Assembly: GCA_001953215.1 (NCBI GenBank)
Contig: CP019169.1
Coordinates: 4,526,001-4,590,000 of the forward strand
DNA: 64,000 bases
DNA from: Betaproteobacteria bacterium GR16-43
GTDB taxonomy: Bacteria; Pseudomonadota; Gammaproteobacteria; Burkholderiales; Usitatibacteraceae
Reading direction: 5' to 3'
Both the position numbers and the translations under genes were made by a program. This document shows, in pieces, positions 17,926 to 26,287 of the stretch (the first letter of the stretch is position 1; each line of letters opens with the position of its first letter). The notes beneath the pieces are model-generated. The model saw only the letters and a program-made list of their open reading frames with translations. It ran no database searches and was not told the DNA's origin.

Positions 17926-20223
17926 ATGAATCGTTTCCTGTCCCTATTGGTGCTCGCCGTCGTCACGTCCCTGCCCGGCCTCGCGTCGGCCCTCGCGGCC
18001 GATTTCTACGGAGGCGCGCAGCAAGCCTATTTCCACGCGCCCATCCGCTTCGAGGCCTATACCAACGGCCTGGGCCAGGGCGCACCGGACGGCACCATCA
18101 CCTTTCGCCTGAACGGCGCCCGGGTCTGCATCGACGTGCCCCTGCAGCCGCTGGGCGCCGGCGGAAACCAGCAGCAGGCCTACTGCGAGCTTCCGAAGGA
18201 CTCGACACCCACTTCGTTCGAGCTCGCGGCCGACTACTCCGGCAACGCGATCTTCGCGCCGCAGACGAAGGTCTCGACCGTGACCCTGCAGCCCCTGCCG
18301 ATCACCCTCACGCACACGGCTTCCCCGGCCATCGCGATTCCCGGAATGCCCGTGACCTTCACGGCGACGGTCTCGACGCCGATCGCGGGCGGCACCGTGC
18401 CCGGCGGCGGCAGGGTCAACTTCGCGGGCTTCACGGGCGAGGGCTTCATCGCGGAAGTGGTTCCCGTGAACGGCGTGGCCACGCTCACCTACACGTACGA
18501 CAGCACCGGGGTGAAACAGATGCGGGCGTTCTACCTCGGTGGCGGCGAATGGAACAACGACGCCATCTTCGCGAGCGTGGACGTGCGTTCGCACCTCCCG
18601 GTACTGGCGCCGATCAACGCGTACTTCATCTTCAATCCGGGCCTCTACGGCAATCCGGTGTTCTTCGTCTTCGACCTGTCGTTCGCGCCCGGCTACAACA
18701 ACCCGACCGGCACCCTCACGCTGCGCATCGACGGCCAGGTGCAGTGCGTCCGGACGATCGGCGTCCCGGACGGGAGCAACAACTGCTTCACGAATTTCCC
18801 GGTTCGCGGCACCCACGTGTACACCGTGCACTATTCCGGCGACCAGGATTATGCCGAGACCGATTACGGCCCCTACCCGATCTACATCGCAGGGGGCGCG
18901 ACGATACCCAGCCTCGTGGCCACGCCCAACCCGGCGAACGCGGGCGAGACGGTGACGCTCGTCGCCGACGTGAACAACGGCCTCTACACGATCGAGGGCG
19001 GCACGATCACCTTCACGTCGGACGGCTCGCCCATCGCGGGGTGCATCGACATGCCGCTGCAGTCGGTCGCGCTGCAATGCGTGGCGACGTTCACCGCCGG
19101 CACGCACCAGGTCGCCTTCAACTACAGCGGCGCGCCCACGGAGGAACCCGCGACGGCCTCGCTCTCGCTCGTCGTGAACGGCCCGCCCGCCGCACCGGCC
19201 CGCAAGGTGGACTTCAACGCCGACGGCAAGGCCGACCTCCTCTGGCGCAACGTGAACGGCAGCGTCGCGATCTGGCTCATGGATGGCTTCACGCAGGCGG
19301 GCAGCGCGCAGATCTTCCCCGCGGGCACCGCGTGGCAGGTGGGGCACATGGTCGACTTCAACGGCGACGGCAAGACCGACCTGTTGTGGCTGAACCCCGA
19401 CGGCCGCGTGACGATGTACCTCATGGACGGCACCACGGCCGTCACGAAAGCGAACCTGCTCCCTGCGGGTGGCGGATGGACGGTCACGCACGCGCCCGAC
19501 CTGAACGGCGACGGCAAGGCCGACCTCATCTTCCAGAACGCCGACGGCACGATCGCCGCATGGCTGATGGATGGCACGACGATGACCTCGGGCACGTCGC
19601 TCCTCGGTGCCGGCTCCGGCTGGAGCGTCACGCGCACCGGCGACTTCGACGGGGATGGAAAAGCCGACCTGCTCTGGACCCACACCGACGGCCGCGTGGC
19701 GATCTGGCTGATGGACGGGCTCGCGATCAAGTCGACGAACCAGATCCTCAACGCGGGCACCGGCTGGAGTGTCACGCACACCGCCGACTTCAACGGCGAC
19801 GGCAAGAGCGACCTCGTGTGGCAGAACGTCGATGGCTCGATCGCGATCTGGTTGATGAACGGCACGGCGATGGCCAGCGGCAGCGGCCTCCTCGGCGCGG
19901 GCACCGGCTGGCACGTCACGAAGACGGGTGACTTCAACGGCGACGGGAAGGCGGACCTCTTCTTCCTTCACGACGACGGGCGCGTCGCGATCTACCTCAT
20001 GAACGGACTCGTGCCCACGCAGACCACGCAAATCCTCAACGCGGGCGGTGGCTGGAGTGCGAAGCGCATCCAGGACATGAACGGCGACGGGAAAGCCGAC
20101 ATCGTCTGGGAGAACGTGGACGGCACGGTCGCCGTGTGGCTCATGAACGGCACCACGATGACCAGCGGCTCGGGCATCCTCGGCGCCGGCAGCGGGTGGT
20201 CGGTGAGCGGCGTGAGCCCCTGA
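17926..20223 (+). CDS. Secreted protein with Ig-like domains and seven VCBS/FG-GAP calcium repeats
   Basis: This 765-residue exported protein has a signal peptide (cleavage near ASALA). Two or three bacterial Ig-like beta-sandwich domains fill about residues 25-420 and contain scattered cysteine pairs. Seven VCBS-type repeats of about 48 residues follow, each opening with a D-x-N/D-x-DGK-x-D loop (DFNADGKADLLW, DFDGDGKADLLW and variants). These loops bind calcium in beta-propellers and integrin-like adhesins. GGAGG-like text precedes the ATG at 17926 (CGGAGGCCCCC). The role is probably adhesion or surface attachment; no catalytic domain is visible. Confidence 0.82.
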   Translation: MNRFLSLLVLAVVTSLPGLASALAADFYGGAQQAYFHAPIRFEAYTNGLGQGAPDGTITFRLNGARVCIDVPLQPLGAGGNQQQAYCELPKDSTPTSFELAADYSGNAIFAPQTKVSTVTLQPLPITLTHTASPAIAIPGMPVTFTATVSTPIAGGTVPGGGRVNFAGFTGEGFIAEVVPVNGVATLTYTYDSTGVKQMRAFYLGGGEWNNDAIFASVDVRSHLPVLAPINAYFIFNPGLYGNPVFFVFDLSFAPGYNNPTGTLTLRIDGQVQCVRTIGVPDGSNNCFTNFPVRGTHVYTVHYSGDQDYAETDYGPYPIYIAGGATIPSLVATPNPANAGETVTLVADVNNGLYTIEGGTITFTSDGSPIAGCIDMPLQSVALQCVATFTAGTHQVAFNYSGAPTEEPATASLSLVVNGPPAAPARKVDFNADGKADLLWRNVNGSVAIWLMDGFTQAGSAQIFPAGTAWQVGHMVDFNGDGKTDLLWLNPDGRVTMYLMDGTTAVTKANLLPAGGGWTVTHAPDLNGDGKADLIFQNADGTIAAWLMDGTTMTSGTSLLGAGSGWSVTRTGDFDGDGKADLLWTHTDGRVAIWLMDGLAIKSTNQILNAGTGWSVTHTADFNGDGKSDLVWQNVDGSIAIWLMNGTAMASGSGLLGAGTGWHVTKTGDFNGDGKADLFFLHDDGRVAIYLMNGLVPTQTTQILNAGGGWSAKRIQDMNGDGKADIVWENVDGTVAVWLMNGTTMTSGSGILGAGSGWSVSGVSP

Positions 20224-20270
20224 CGACCGGGGCTGTACCATGCGCGGGACGACAACTTCGAAGTCCCGCC

Positions 20271-20528
20271 ATGGCGTTTGCCACCGACCTGCTCGTGATC
20301 GTGCTGATCGTCGTGCTCTTCCTCTCGCCGTGGGCCTTCTTCGCGCAGACGGTCACCGGTGTGAAGATTCCCTTCTGGCAGGTGGTCGTGGTCGGTGTCG
20401 TGATCGGCAGCGCGCTCTTGCACGTGCTGGGGACACAGACGGCCTACTACCTCGGGGTGTATGGCGGGCTGCCGTTCGTGACGGGGATCGTCGCGGCGTT
20501 CATGGCCCACCACACGCGGAAGAAGTAG
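20271..20528 (+). CDS. Small membrane protein of unknown function
   Basis: The 85-residue protein has three likely membrane helices (LLVIVLIVVLFLSPW, PFWQVVVVGVVIGSALLHVLG, LPFVTGIVAAFMA) and a basic HHTRKK end. I recognise no family. It follows the VCBS gene by 47 bases and is convergent with the next gene. Its codon use is like its neighbours', which supports it as a real gene, but evidence is limited. Confidence 0.55.
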   Translation: MAFATDLLVIVLIVVLFLSPWAFFAQTVTGVKIPFWQVVVVGVVIGSALLHVLGTQTAYYLGVYGGLPFVTGIVAAFMAHHTRKK

Positions 20529-20535
20529 CCGCTCG

Positions 20536-21396
20536 CTAGAACAAGCGCGATCCGCCCAGGATCGAATCGATCGCGCACGTCTCCGCGCCCGTCAACTGGA
20601 TGGCGAGGCGGATCGACATCTCGTTCGGCGTCACGAGGAAGCTGGTGGCGGTGAAATTGCCCTGCTTGCCGTCGTTGCAGCGATAGAAGCCGGACGCGGT
20701 GCGCGTCGTCCCGTTCTGCTGATACGGGCCCATGTAAGTGCACGTGAGACCGGTGACGGTCGCCTCGTCGATGCCGATCGTGCCGCCGTCGAGCGTGATC
20801 AGGTATTGCGCGTAGGTGCCGTGGTTGCCGTTGTTCTGCACCGCCGTGCAACCGCTGCGGACCTCGAGGTTGGCGCCGTTCCAGCGCCCCGCGAGCGAAG
20901 GTGCGTCGTTGCGAACCTCCTTCACGACGAAGCTCTGCGCGCTCTCGCGCCACTCGAGCACCGTGCTGCGGCCGATCGACGGGAAATCGTTCACCGTGAC
21001 CGCCGCGCTCTTGCCGGTGAGGAACTCGGCACCGAGGCTCACCACGGTCACGTTGGCCCGGGCGAATTCGACGCCGTCGGCGAACGCAACCAGCGTGTGC
21101 GGACCCGCGTTGAATACGCCCCAGTTGGCCAGGAAGCTGTAGCCCGTGTTGCGACGCCCACCGCAAACCGTGGCGGTATCGAGCCGATCGATGCCGGCGC
21201 CGGCGAGGACACGTCCCCCGCCATCGATTTCGATTTCAATGCGCGTGGCCGTGCAGTGCCAACCGGAGATGACGGCGATGCCGCTCACGGCTGCACCTGC
21301 AGGAGGGTTTTCGATATAGCCGACGGCCGAGGCGAAGGAAGGGGCCAGTGCGAGGAGCGCGGCGGCCAGTCCGTGGAGTACGCGGGTAGAGGTCAT
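20536..21396 (-). CDS. Exported protein of unknown function, Cys-rich beta-type
   Basis: The 286-residue protein has a signal peptide ending PSFASA. The N-terminal segment VGYIENPPAGAAVSGIAVISGWHC resembles a beta-sandwich opening found in several exported proteobacterial proteins, with paired cysteines at HC and VCGG. A C-terminal half from about 150 contains SGCTAVQNN, LTCTYMGPY and a final TCAIDS, suggesting two or three disulfides. No enzyme motif is visible. It starts 34 bases below the tRNA-Ser 3' end on the same strand. Confidence 0.65.
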   Translation of the reverse strand: MTSTRVLHGLAAALLALAPSFASAVGYIENPPAGAAVSGIAVISGWHCTATRIEIEIDGGGRVLAGAGIDRLDTATVCGGRRNTGYSFLANWGVFNAGPHTLVAFADGVEFARANVTVVSLGAEFLTGKSAAVTVNDFPSIGRSTVLEWRESAQSFVVKEVRNDAPSLAGRWNGANLEVRSGCTAVQNNGNHGTYAQYLITLDGGTIGIDEATVTGLTCTYMGPYQQNGTTRTASGFYRCNDGKQGNFTATSFLVTPNEMSIRLAIQLTGAETCAIDSILGGSRLF

Positions 21397-21429
21397 CTTG
21401 CTTGGGCCCCGATGGGGCGGTTTCGTTCT

Positions 21430-21519
21430 TGGCGGAGGGTGTGAGATTCGAACTCACGAGAGCCTTGCGGCCCTGCCGGTTTTCAAGACCGGTGCCTTCA
21501 ACCACTCGGCCAACCCTCC
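21430..21519 (-). tRNA. tRNA-Ser (TGA anticodon)
   Basis: A 90-base class II tRNA on the minus strand. GGAGGGT starts the acceptor stem, the anticodon loop is CTTGAAA, a long variable arm GCAGGGCCGCAAGGCTCTC follows, the T loop is TTCGAAT, and CCA is encoded. It reads UCA, UCG and UCU. A second, truncated copy of its 5' half lies immediately upstream. Confidence 0.95.
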
Positions 21520-21541
21520 TCCGTACAACGACCAGCGTGGG

Positions 21542-21578
21542 CCGGTGCCTCCAACCACTCGGCCAACCCTCCCCGTAC
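21542..21578 (-). pseudogene. Partial duplicate of the tRNA-Ser (TGA) 5' half and leader
   Basis: This 37-base stretch matches 21489-21526 with one substitution and one missing base. It covers the tRNA 5' leader, acceptor strand, D arm and the first part of the anticodon arm, and stops before the anticodon. It cannot fold as a tRNA. It lies between the intact tRNA and any upstream promoter (a TATTGT-containing AT-rich stretch begins at about 21580), so it may be transcribed in the precursor. Confidence 0.75.
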
Positions 21579-21644
21579 GACAATATTGATTTTAAAGGCT
21601 TTTTTACCGCCGGTCACTATTGCGCAAGGCGATCGTTCAGCTTC

Positions 21645-21673
21645 TTGAAACCTTCGCATTTCTCCCATACTCT
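21645..21673 (+). promoter_or_regulatory. Candidate promoter of the BI-1/YccA gene
   Basis: TTGAAA at 21645-21650 is followed by CATACT at 21666-21671 (15-base spacer) or TACTCT at 21668-21673 (17-base spacer). The match to sigma-70 consensus is moderate. The predicted leader contains AGAGGAA before the ATG at 21722. Confidence 0.35.
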
Positions 21674-21721
21674 AGGGGTCGCTGGGTCTCATTCGACCCT
21701 AACTTTCCCCAGAGGAACACC

Positions 21722-22408
21722 ATGGAAACGCAAAACCCGACGACCTTGAACCCGGCCTCGACGCTGGCGATCGGCCAGAACCGGGTCCTGCGCAACACGT
21801 ACTGGCTGCTCGCGCTCTCGCTGATCCCCACGATCCTCGGCGCCGCGCTCGGCCTCACGCTGAACCTGGGCACGCTGAGCCCGGGCATCTTCCTGATCGT
21901 CTTCTTCGTCGGCGCCTACGGCCTCATGTTCGCGGTCGAGAAGACCAAGGAAAGCTCGATGGGCGTGGTCCTCCTGCTCGCGTTCACGTTCTTCATGGGC
22001 CTGATGCTCTCGCGCCTGCTGGGCTTCATCCTCCCGATGAAGAACGGCGCACAGCTCATCATGCTCGCCATGGGCGGCACTTCCGCGGTGTTCGTGGCGA
22101 TGGCCGCGTGGGCCTCGACGATCAAGCGCGACCTTTCCGGCATGGGCAAGGTCCTGATGATCGGCCTCATCCTGGCCATCGTCGCGGGCGTCGCGAACGT
22201 CTTCCTGCAGATTCCGGCGTTGATGGTCGCGCTGTCGGTGATCGTGATCGGCATCTCGTCCGCGCTCCTGCTCTATAACCTGAACCTGGTGATGAGGGGC
22301 GGCGAAACCAACTACGTCTCCGCGACGCTTTCGATCTACGTCCTCATCTACAACATCTTCTCGAACCTGCTGGCGCTGCTCGGCATCTTCGGCGGCGACC
22401 GCGACTGA
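21722..22408 (+). CDS. BAX inhibitor-1/YccA family membrane protein
   Basis: This 228-residue protein has seven predicted membrane helices and ends with the charged GGDRD tail. The N-terminus (NRVLRNTYWLLALSLIPT) and the ATLSIYVLIYNIFSNLLALLGIFGG end are characteristic of the proteobacterial YccA/BI-1 branch. E. coli YccA modulates FtsH proteolysis of membrane proteins, and other members act as pH-dependent calcium leak channels. An AGAGGAA Shine-Dalgarno sequence precedes the ATG. A strong terminator follows, so it is probably monocistronic. Confidence 0.92.
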   Translation: METQNPTTLNPASTLAIGQNRVLRNTYWLLALSLIPTILGAALGLTLNLGTLSPGIFLIVFFVGAYGLMFAVEKTKESSMGVVLLLAFTFFMGLMLSRLLGFILPMKNGAQLIMLAMGGTSAVFVAMAAWASTIKRDLSGMGKVLMIGLILAIVAGVANVFLQIPALMVALSVIVIGISSALLLYNLNLVMRGGETNYVSATLSIYVLIYNIFSNLLALLGIFGGDRD

Positions 22409-22431
22409 CAAAGCTTTCTTCGCTGTCTTGG

Positions 22432-22458
22432 GGGCGGCTTCGGCCGCCCTTTTCTTTT
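22432..22458 (+). terminator. Rho-independent terminator of the BI-1/YccA gene
   Basis: GGGCGGC-TTCG-GCCGCCC forms a perfect seven-base stem with a tetraloop, followed by TTTTCTTTT. It starts 24 bases after the stop codon. Confidence 0.88.
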
Positions 22459-22477
22459 GCTGCGCGGGTAAGGCAAG

Positions 22478-22619
22478 AGGCTTCCTCCGCAGATAAACGC
22501 GGATAAACGCCGATGACCCCCTCAAGCAAACAGAAAGAGCTTTGGGGTTAAACCCAATACTTTGTCTTTGCTGGAGGAGTTCATCGGCGTTTATCCGCGT
22601 TTATCTGCGGAGGAAGCCT
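22478..22619. repeat. Large inverted repeat with 39-base perfect arms
   Basis: Arms at 22478-22516 and 22581-22619 are exact reverse complements over 39 bases, with a 64-base spacer whose ends also show partial complementarity. Each arm contains the direct motif GATAAACGC twice in degenerate form. This is the kind of palindromic repeat seen in many copies in proteobacterial genomes (spurious translation SAFIRVYLRRK). It fills the gap between the convergent YccA-type and rlmD genes. Confidence 0.85.
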
Positions 22620-22625
22620 TTCGCC

Positions 22626-23930
22626 CTATCTCTCGAAGAGCGCTATCGACTCCACGTGCCCCGTGTGCGGAAACATATTGACCACACCTGCGGAGCTCAG
22701 GCGATAGCCCTTCGTGTGCACCAGCACTCCCGCATCCCGCGCGAGCGTGGAGGGGCTGCAAGAGACGTACACGATGCGTGAAGGCCCATGCTTCTCGGGC
22801 ATGAGCTTGCAGATGTCGAGCGCGCCGTCGCGCGGAGGATCGATGAGCAGCTTGTCGACCCGGCCCAGCGCATTGAGCGCACCCTGCGCGTCCTTGTAGA
22901 GATCGAACGCGATGAAGCGAGCGAGGCCCTCGAGCCCGTTGCGCCGCGCATTGTCCTCGGCGCGCTTCACCAGCGAGGCCGCGCCTTCCATGCCGACCAC
23001 CTTGGCGCCCCGCGAAGCGAGCGCCAGCGTGAAGTTGCCGAGGCCGCAGAAGAGATCCCCCACGCGCTCACCCGGCCGCGGATCGAGCATGTCGACCGCG
23101 CGCTTCACGAGGATGCGATTCACGCCCGCGTTCACCTGCGTAAACTCCGTCGGACCGAAGGTGAGCGAGAGCCCGAACTCCGGCAACCGGTAGTCCAGCA
23201 CCGGCGCCTTCTCCGGATAGAACGGCTGCGCCGTCTCGGGCCCCTTCGGCTGCAGCCACCATTGCAGGCCGGGATGGGCGTCGGCGAAATCCTGGAAGCG
23301 TTTCACGTCCTCGGCCGGCAGCGGCTCGAGGTTGCGGATCACGAGCACGGTCACTTCATGACCGACCGCGAGCTCGATCTGGGGAATGCGATCGCGCAGC
23401 GTCATGGCACTGAACATCGCGCGCAGGCCCGGAATCATCGCCGAGACATGCGGCGGGAGGATCTCGCACGAAGACGTATCCGCGATGAAGCTCGATCGCT
23501 TCTCGTGGAAACCGACCAGCACGCCGCCCTTCTTCGCGACGTAGTGCACGCCGATGCGCGCGCGCGTGCGATAGCCCCACGAAGGCCCCTGCACCGGCGG
23601 CAGGATCATGCCCGGCGAGACCTTGCCGATGCGCGCGAGGTTGTCCTCGAGCACGCGCTGCTTGGAAGCGACCTGCGCCGCGGGCTCGATGTGCTGCATC
23701 GCGCAGCCCCCGCACTGGCCGAAGTAGCGGCAGCGCGGCATGACGCGCTGCGAGCTTTCCTTCAGCACCTGCGTGACGGAACCGACGTCGTAGTTGCCCT
23801 TGCTGCGCCGGCGCATGAACGCGACCGTCTCGCCGGTGATGCCTCCATCAATGAACGCGACCTTCCCTTCGATATGCGCGACCCCCATGCCCTCGTGATC
23901 GACCGACTCGATCTTCGCGAGCAACGTCAT
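22626..23930 (-). CDS. rlmD: 23S rRNA (uracil(1939)-C(5))-methyltransferase
   Basis: This 434-residue enzyme has an N-terminal TRAM domain (about 1-55). An iron-sulfur site follows, built from the CRYFGQCGGC cysteines and a later Cys in SSCEIL. The C-terminal Rossmann methyltransferase has the SAM motif GDLFCGLGNF, the DPPRDGA motif and the catalytic cysteine in YVSCSPSTLARD. It methylates U1939 of 23S rRNA. It is the last gene of a minus-strand chain and overlaps the protease gene by four bases, so its expression may depend on an unrelated operon. The order of motifs and the length are normal. Confidence 0.94.
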   Translation of the reverse strand: MTLLAKIESVDHEGMGVAHIEGKVAFIDGGITGETVAFMRRRSKGNYDVGSVTQVLKESSQRVMPRCRYFGQCGGCAMQHIEPAAQVASKQRVLEDNLARIGKVSPGMILPPVQGPSWGYRTRARIGVHYVAKKGGVLVGFHEKRSSFIADTSSCEILPPHVSAMIPGLRAMFSAMTLRDRIPQIELAVGHEVTVLVIRNLEPLPAEDVKRFQDFADAHPGLQWWLQPKGPETAQPFYPEKAPVLDYRLPEFGLSLTFGPTEFTQVNAGVNRILVKRAVDMLDPRPGERVGDLFCGLGNFTLALASRGAKVVGMEGAASLVKRAEDNARRNGLEGLARFIAFDLYKDAQGALNALGRVDKLLIDPPRDGALDICKLMPEKHGPSRIVYVSCSPSTLARDAGVLVHTKGYRLSSAGVVNMFPHTGHVESIALFER

Positions 23931-26287
23931 GGTTCGCAATCGACGCGGGGCGAGGCGAAGACCTGGCGTTGGATCGACTTGGTGACGCTCACGCCGTTGA
24001 TGTCGTAGGTGAGCGTGGCCGCGTTGCCGTTGGTGAAATTGAGGCTCATCCGGCCGACGGGAGTGGATACGGCGGTGACCCAGGGCGCCGCGTTGAACGG
24101 CGGGCCCGACGTCTGGTAGAGGACGCCCGAGAAGACGCCGCCCGCATTGCTGGTGCCGTTCGACATCACATACCAGCGCGCTTTCCGGTCCGCACCGTAG
24201 GTGAACAGCGTGGCGAACAGGATCGGGCCCTGGTGCGTGAGGTTGATGCCCCAGCCGGATTCGGCCGGGTTCCACCAGAGGTCCTGCACGTTGGATGCGA
24301 GGCTGCGGTCGAACACCGACCAGCCACACGTGGGCATGTCGGTGAGCTTGCCGAACTGCTGGCGAACGATGCTCTTCAGCACCTGCGTGCCGTTCACGGT
24401 GTAGATGAGCGAGCCGGTGTCCGCAGTCTGGAAGGATATCGTCATCGTGCCGACGCTCGTCAGCTGGATCGGCGTCCACGGCGAGGCGTTGAAGACCGGG
24501 CCCGTGGCGCGCGCGAGGTCGCCCTTGAAACTGCCGTCCGCCTGCTTCGCCCCGTTCGACATGACGAGCCACATCGGCGTGCCGTCGGCGTCGTAGGTGA
24601 AGAGCGTGGCGAAGACGATGTTGCCCTGGTGGACCACATTGACGCCCCAGCCGGATTCGTTCGGGTTCCACCAGAGCGCGGTGTAGTTGGTCTCGCCGAC
24701 GTTGTCGGCCTTGACCTGGAGGGTGTACTGCCCGCTGGTGGCGGTGGGATCCCAATGGGCCACCTGCACGTAGTACGTACCCGCCGGCAGGTAGCGTGTG
24801 ATACCCATGTTGAGATTGTTGGCGTTGGCGTCGTCGTCCGCGGCGTATGCACGGCCCGCGCTGTCCATCAGGGTGCCGACCGTGTCGATGCTCCCGCTGG
24901 TGCCCACGGTCACCACGCGCCCTTCGGTGAGGAAGAAGCGGTAGACGTCCACGTCGCCCGCGTAGTTGATCTGCCTCGGGCCGATATCGAAGAAGCCACT
25001 GGCAACGGTGTTCAGCGGCACGTCCATGCCGCTCGAGGTCTGGGCGACGCCGGCCCAGTCCTTCACGCGGTTGGGCGCGTCGTCCGCGGGGCGCGTGACG
25101 AGACCGATGAAGGGCGACATTTGCGGCAGCATGACCTCGCTGCGCCCGAAGATGGTGATGCCGTTGGGGTTGGTGCAGGAGAGCTCGTCGTCGGCCGCGG
25201 AGGTCACGCCGCGCAGCTGGAGTGAACCGTTGACCAGCGAGTAGAGGCCACTCCCGCTCGAGCCCGGCTCGATCAGGCCCTTGCTCATGCGGACGATGTA
25301 CATGTCGTACGGGAGATCGAAGTTGCGGTCTCCACCGACGACGGTGCCGATCGCGTAACGGCTCGAATCGCCGCGCGGGTGGCTCAGGTTGTAGACCGTG
25401 GCGCCATCCGGGACGTGCGTGGCGGCGATCGGCGCGTACGTCACGCCGGGCGGCGGCGCGCTGTTCAGCTGCACGATCGTCATGTCGACGTTGTAGTTCG
25501 GGAAGACCATCGTCGCGCCGCCGGCCACCTGAACCGACGCCGGGTCGATCAGCGTGCCGCCGCACGTCGTGAATTCGAAGAAGAAGCGGCTCGTGAGGGT
25601 GCCCGCGGTTTCCTGCGTGGGCAGGCAGTGGTTCGCCGTGAGGAGGTACGGAAGGCGCGATGGCGTATCGATGAGCGTGCCCGAGCACACGAAGGCGCTG
25701 CCGCCGTCGACGAAGCTCATCCGCACCAGCGACTTCTTGCGTTCGGCGATGGCCGCATCCACGGCCGCGTCCCCCGAGGGGCAGCTGGTCGAGACGGTGC
25801 AGGCGGCCGCGGCTTTCGGCAGCGAGCTTTCCGTCATGTGCACGACCGACCCGATGCGCAGCGCCGAATCCGAAGGCAGCACGCGGCTGGAGACTTCGAT
25901 CACTTGCGCGGCGCCGTCGGTCCATGGCGTCCAGGCCTCAGGGCCGAAGAGCGGATCGACCGTCATCGTCTCGACGGGACCATCGCCCTGTACGCGCACT
26001 TCGACCGCACCGGGAAGATTGCCGAGATCGAGGCGGACGCGAAGCCCCATCGCGCCTTCGGACGTGACGCGGGCACGGGCGACGAAACCATCGCCCTCCG
26101 CGATCCATGCGCCGAGGCTCACGGATTTCGGCAGCGCGCGCACGACGCCGCTGCGGTGGCGACCCGCGGCATCCTTCGGGAGTGCCAGCGCTTGCTTGGC
26201 CATCGGGCCCAGGACGACAGCATCGTGGACGGGCGCGGCGAACGCGCCGGCCGCGGCGAGGGCGAATGCGAGGATCAGGATCTTCAT
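23927..26287 (-). CDS. Secreted trypsin-like (lysyl endopeptidase type) serine protease with PPC domain and duplicated C-terminal module
   Basis: This 786-residue protein begins with a signal peptide (GAFAAPV). The chymotrypsin-fold domain carries the triad His220 (TANHC), Asp268 (NVDMT) and Ser344 (GSSGSG), and its cysteines resemble those of lysyl endopeptidases. A pre-peptidase C-terminal (PPC) beta-domain spans about 435-530. Two copies of a roughly 115-residue module follow, starting at 538 and 670, each opening LWWNP-x-ESGWG and containing HQG, FATLFTY and MSNG. These are probably surface- or substrate-binding units. It overlaps rlmD downstream and the hydroxylase gene upstream (both ATGA). 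Confidence 0.88.
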   Translation of the reverse strand: MKILILAFALAAAGAFAAPVHDAVVLGPMAKQALALPKDAAGRHRSGVVRALPKSVSLGAWIAEGDGFVARARVTSEGAMGLRVRLDLGNLPGAVEVRVQGDGPVETMTVDPLFGPEAWTPWTDGAAQVIEVSSRVLPSDSALRIGSVVHMTESSLPKAAAACTVSTSCPSGDAAVDAAIAERKKSLVRMSFVDGGSAFVCSGTLIDTPSRLPYLLTANHCLPTQETAGTLTSRFFFEFTTCGGTLIDPASVQVAGGATMVFPNYNVDMTIVQLNSAPPPGVTYAPIAATHVPDGATVYNLSHPRGDSSRYAIGTVVGGDRNFDLPYDMYIVRMSKGLIEPGSSGSGLYSLVNGSLQLRGVTSAADDELSCTNPNGITIFGRSEVMLPQMSPFIGLVTRPADDAPNRVKDWAGVAQTSSGMDVPLNTVASGFFDIGPRQINYAGDVDVYRFFLTEGRVVTVGTSGSIDTVGTLMDSAGRAYAADDDANANNLNMGITRYLPAGTYYVQVAHWDPTATSGQYTLQVKADNVGETNYTALWWNPNESGWGVNVVHQGNIVFATLFTYDADGTPMWLVMSNGAKQADGSFKGDLARATGPVFNASPWTPIQLTSVGTMTISFQTADTGSLIYTVNGTQVLKSIVRQQFGKLTDMPTCGWSVFDRSLASNVQDLWWNPAESGWGINLTHQGPILFATLFTYGADRKARWYVMSNGTSNAGGVFSGVLYQTSGPPFNAAPWVTAVSTPVGRMSLNFTNGNAATLTYDINGVSVTKSIQRQVFASPRVDCEP

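Noticed and set aside
19203-20200. Regular repeats of about 145 bases resembling a CRISPR or satellite array
   Set aside because: They encode the seven VCBS calcium repeats, diverge in sequence, and keep the reading frame.
17944-20241. 765-codon open frame on the minus strand
   Set aside because: It is antisense to the VCBS-repeat protein and shows only periodic His/Val/Arg text reflecting those repeats.
21397-21429. Terminator of tRNA-Ser (TGA)
   Set aside because: GCCCC-ATC-GGGGC forms only a five-base stem and has no T tract on the minus strand.
23931-25925. Fusion of rlmD to a 665-residue N-terminal extension
   Set aside because: The extension is a wrong-frame reading of the protease gene; the TRAM domain marks the true RlmD start at 23930.
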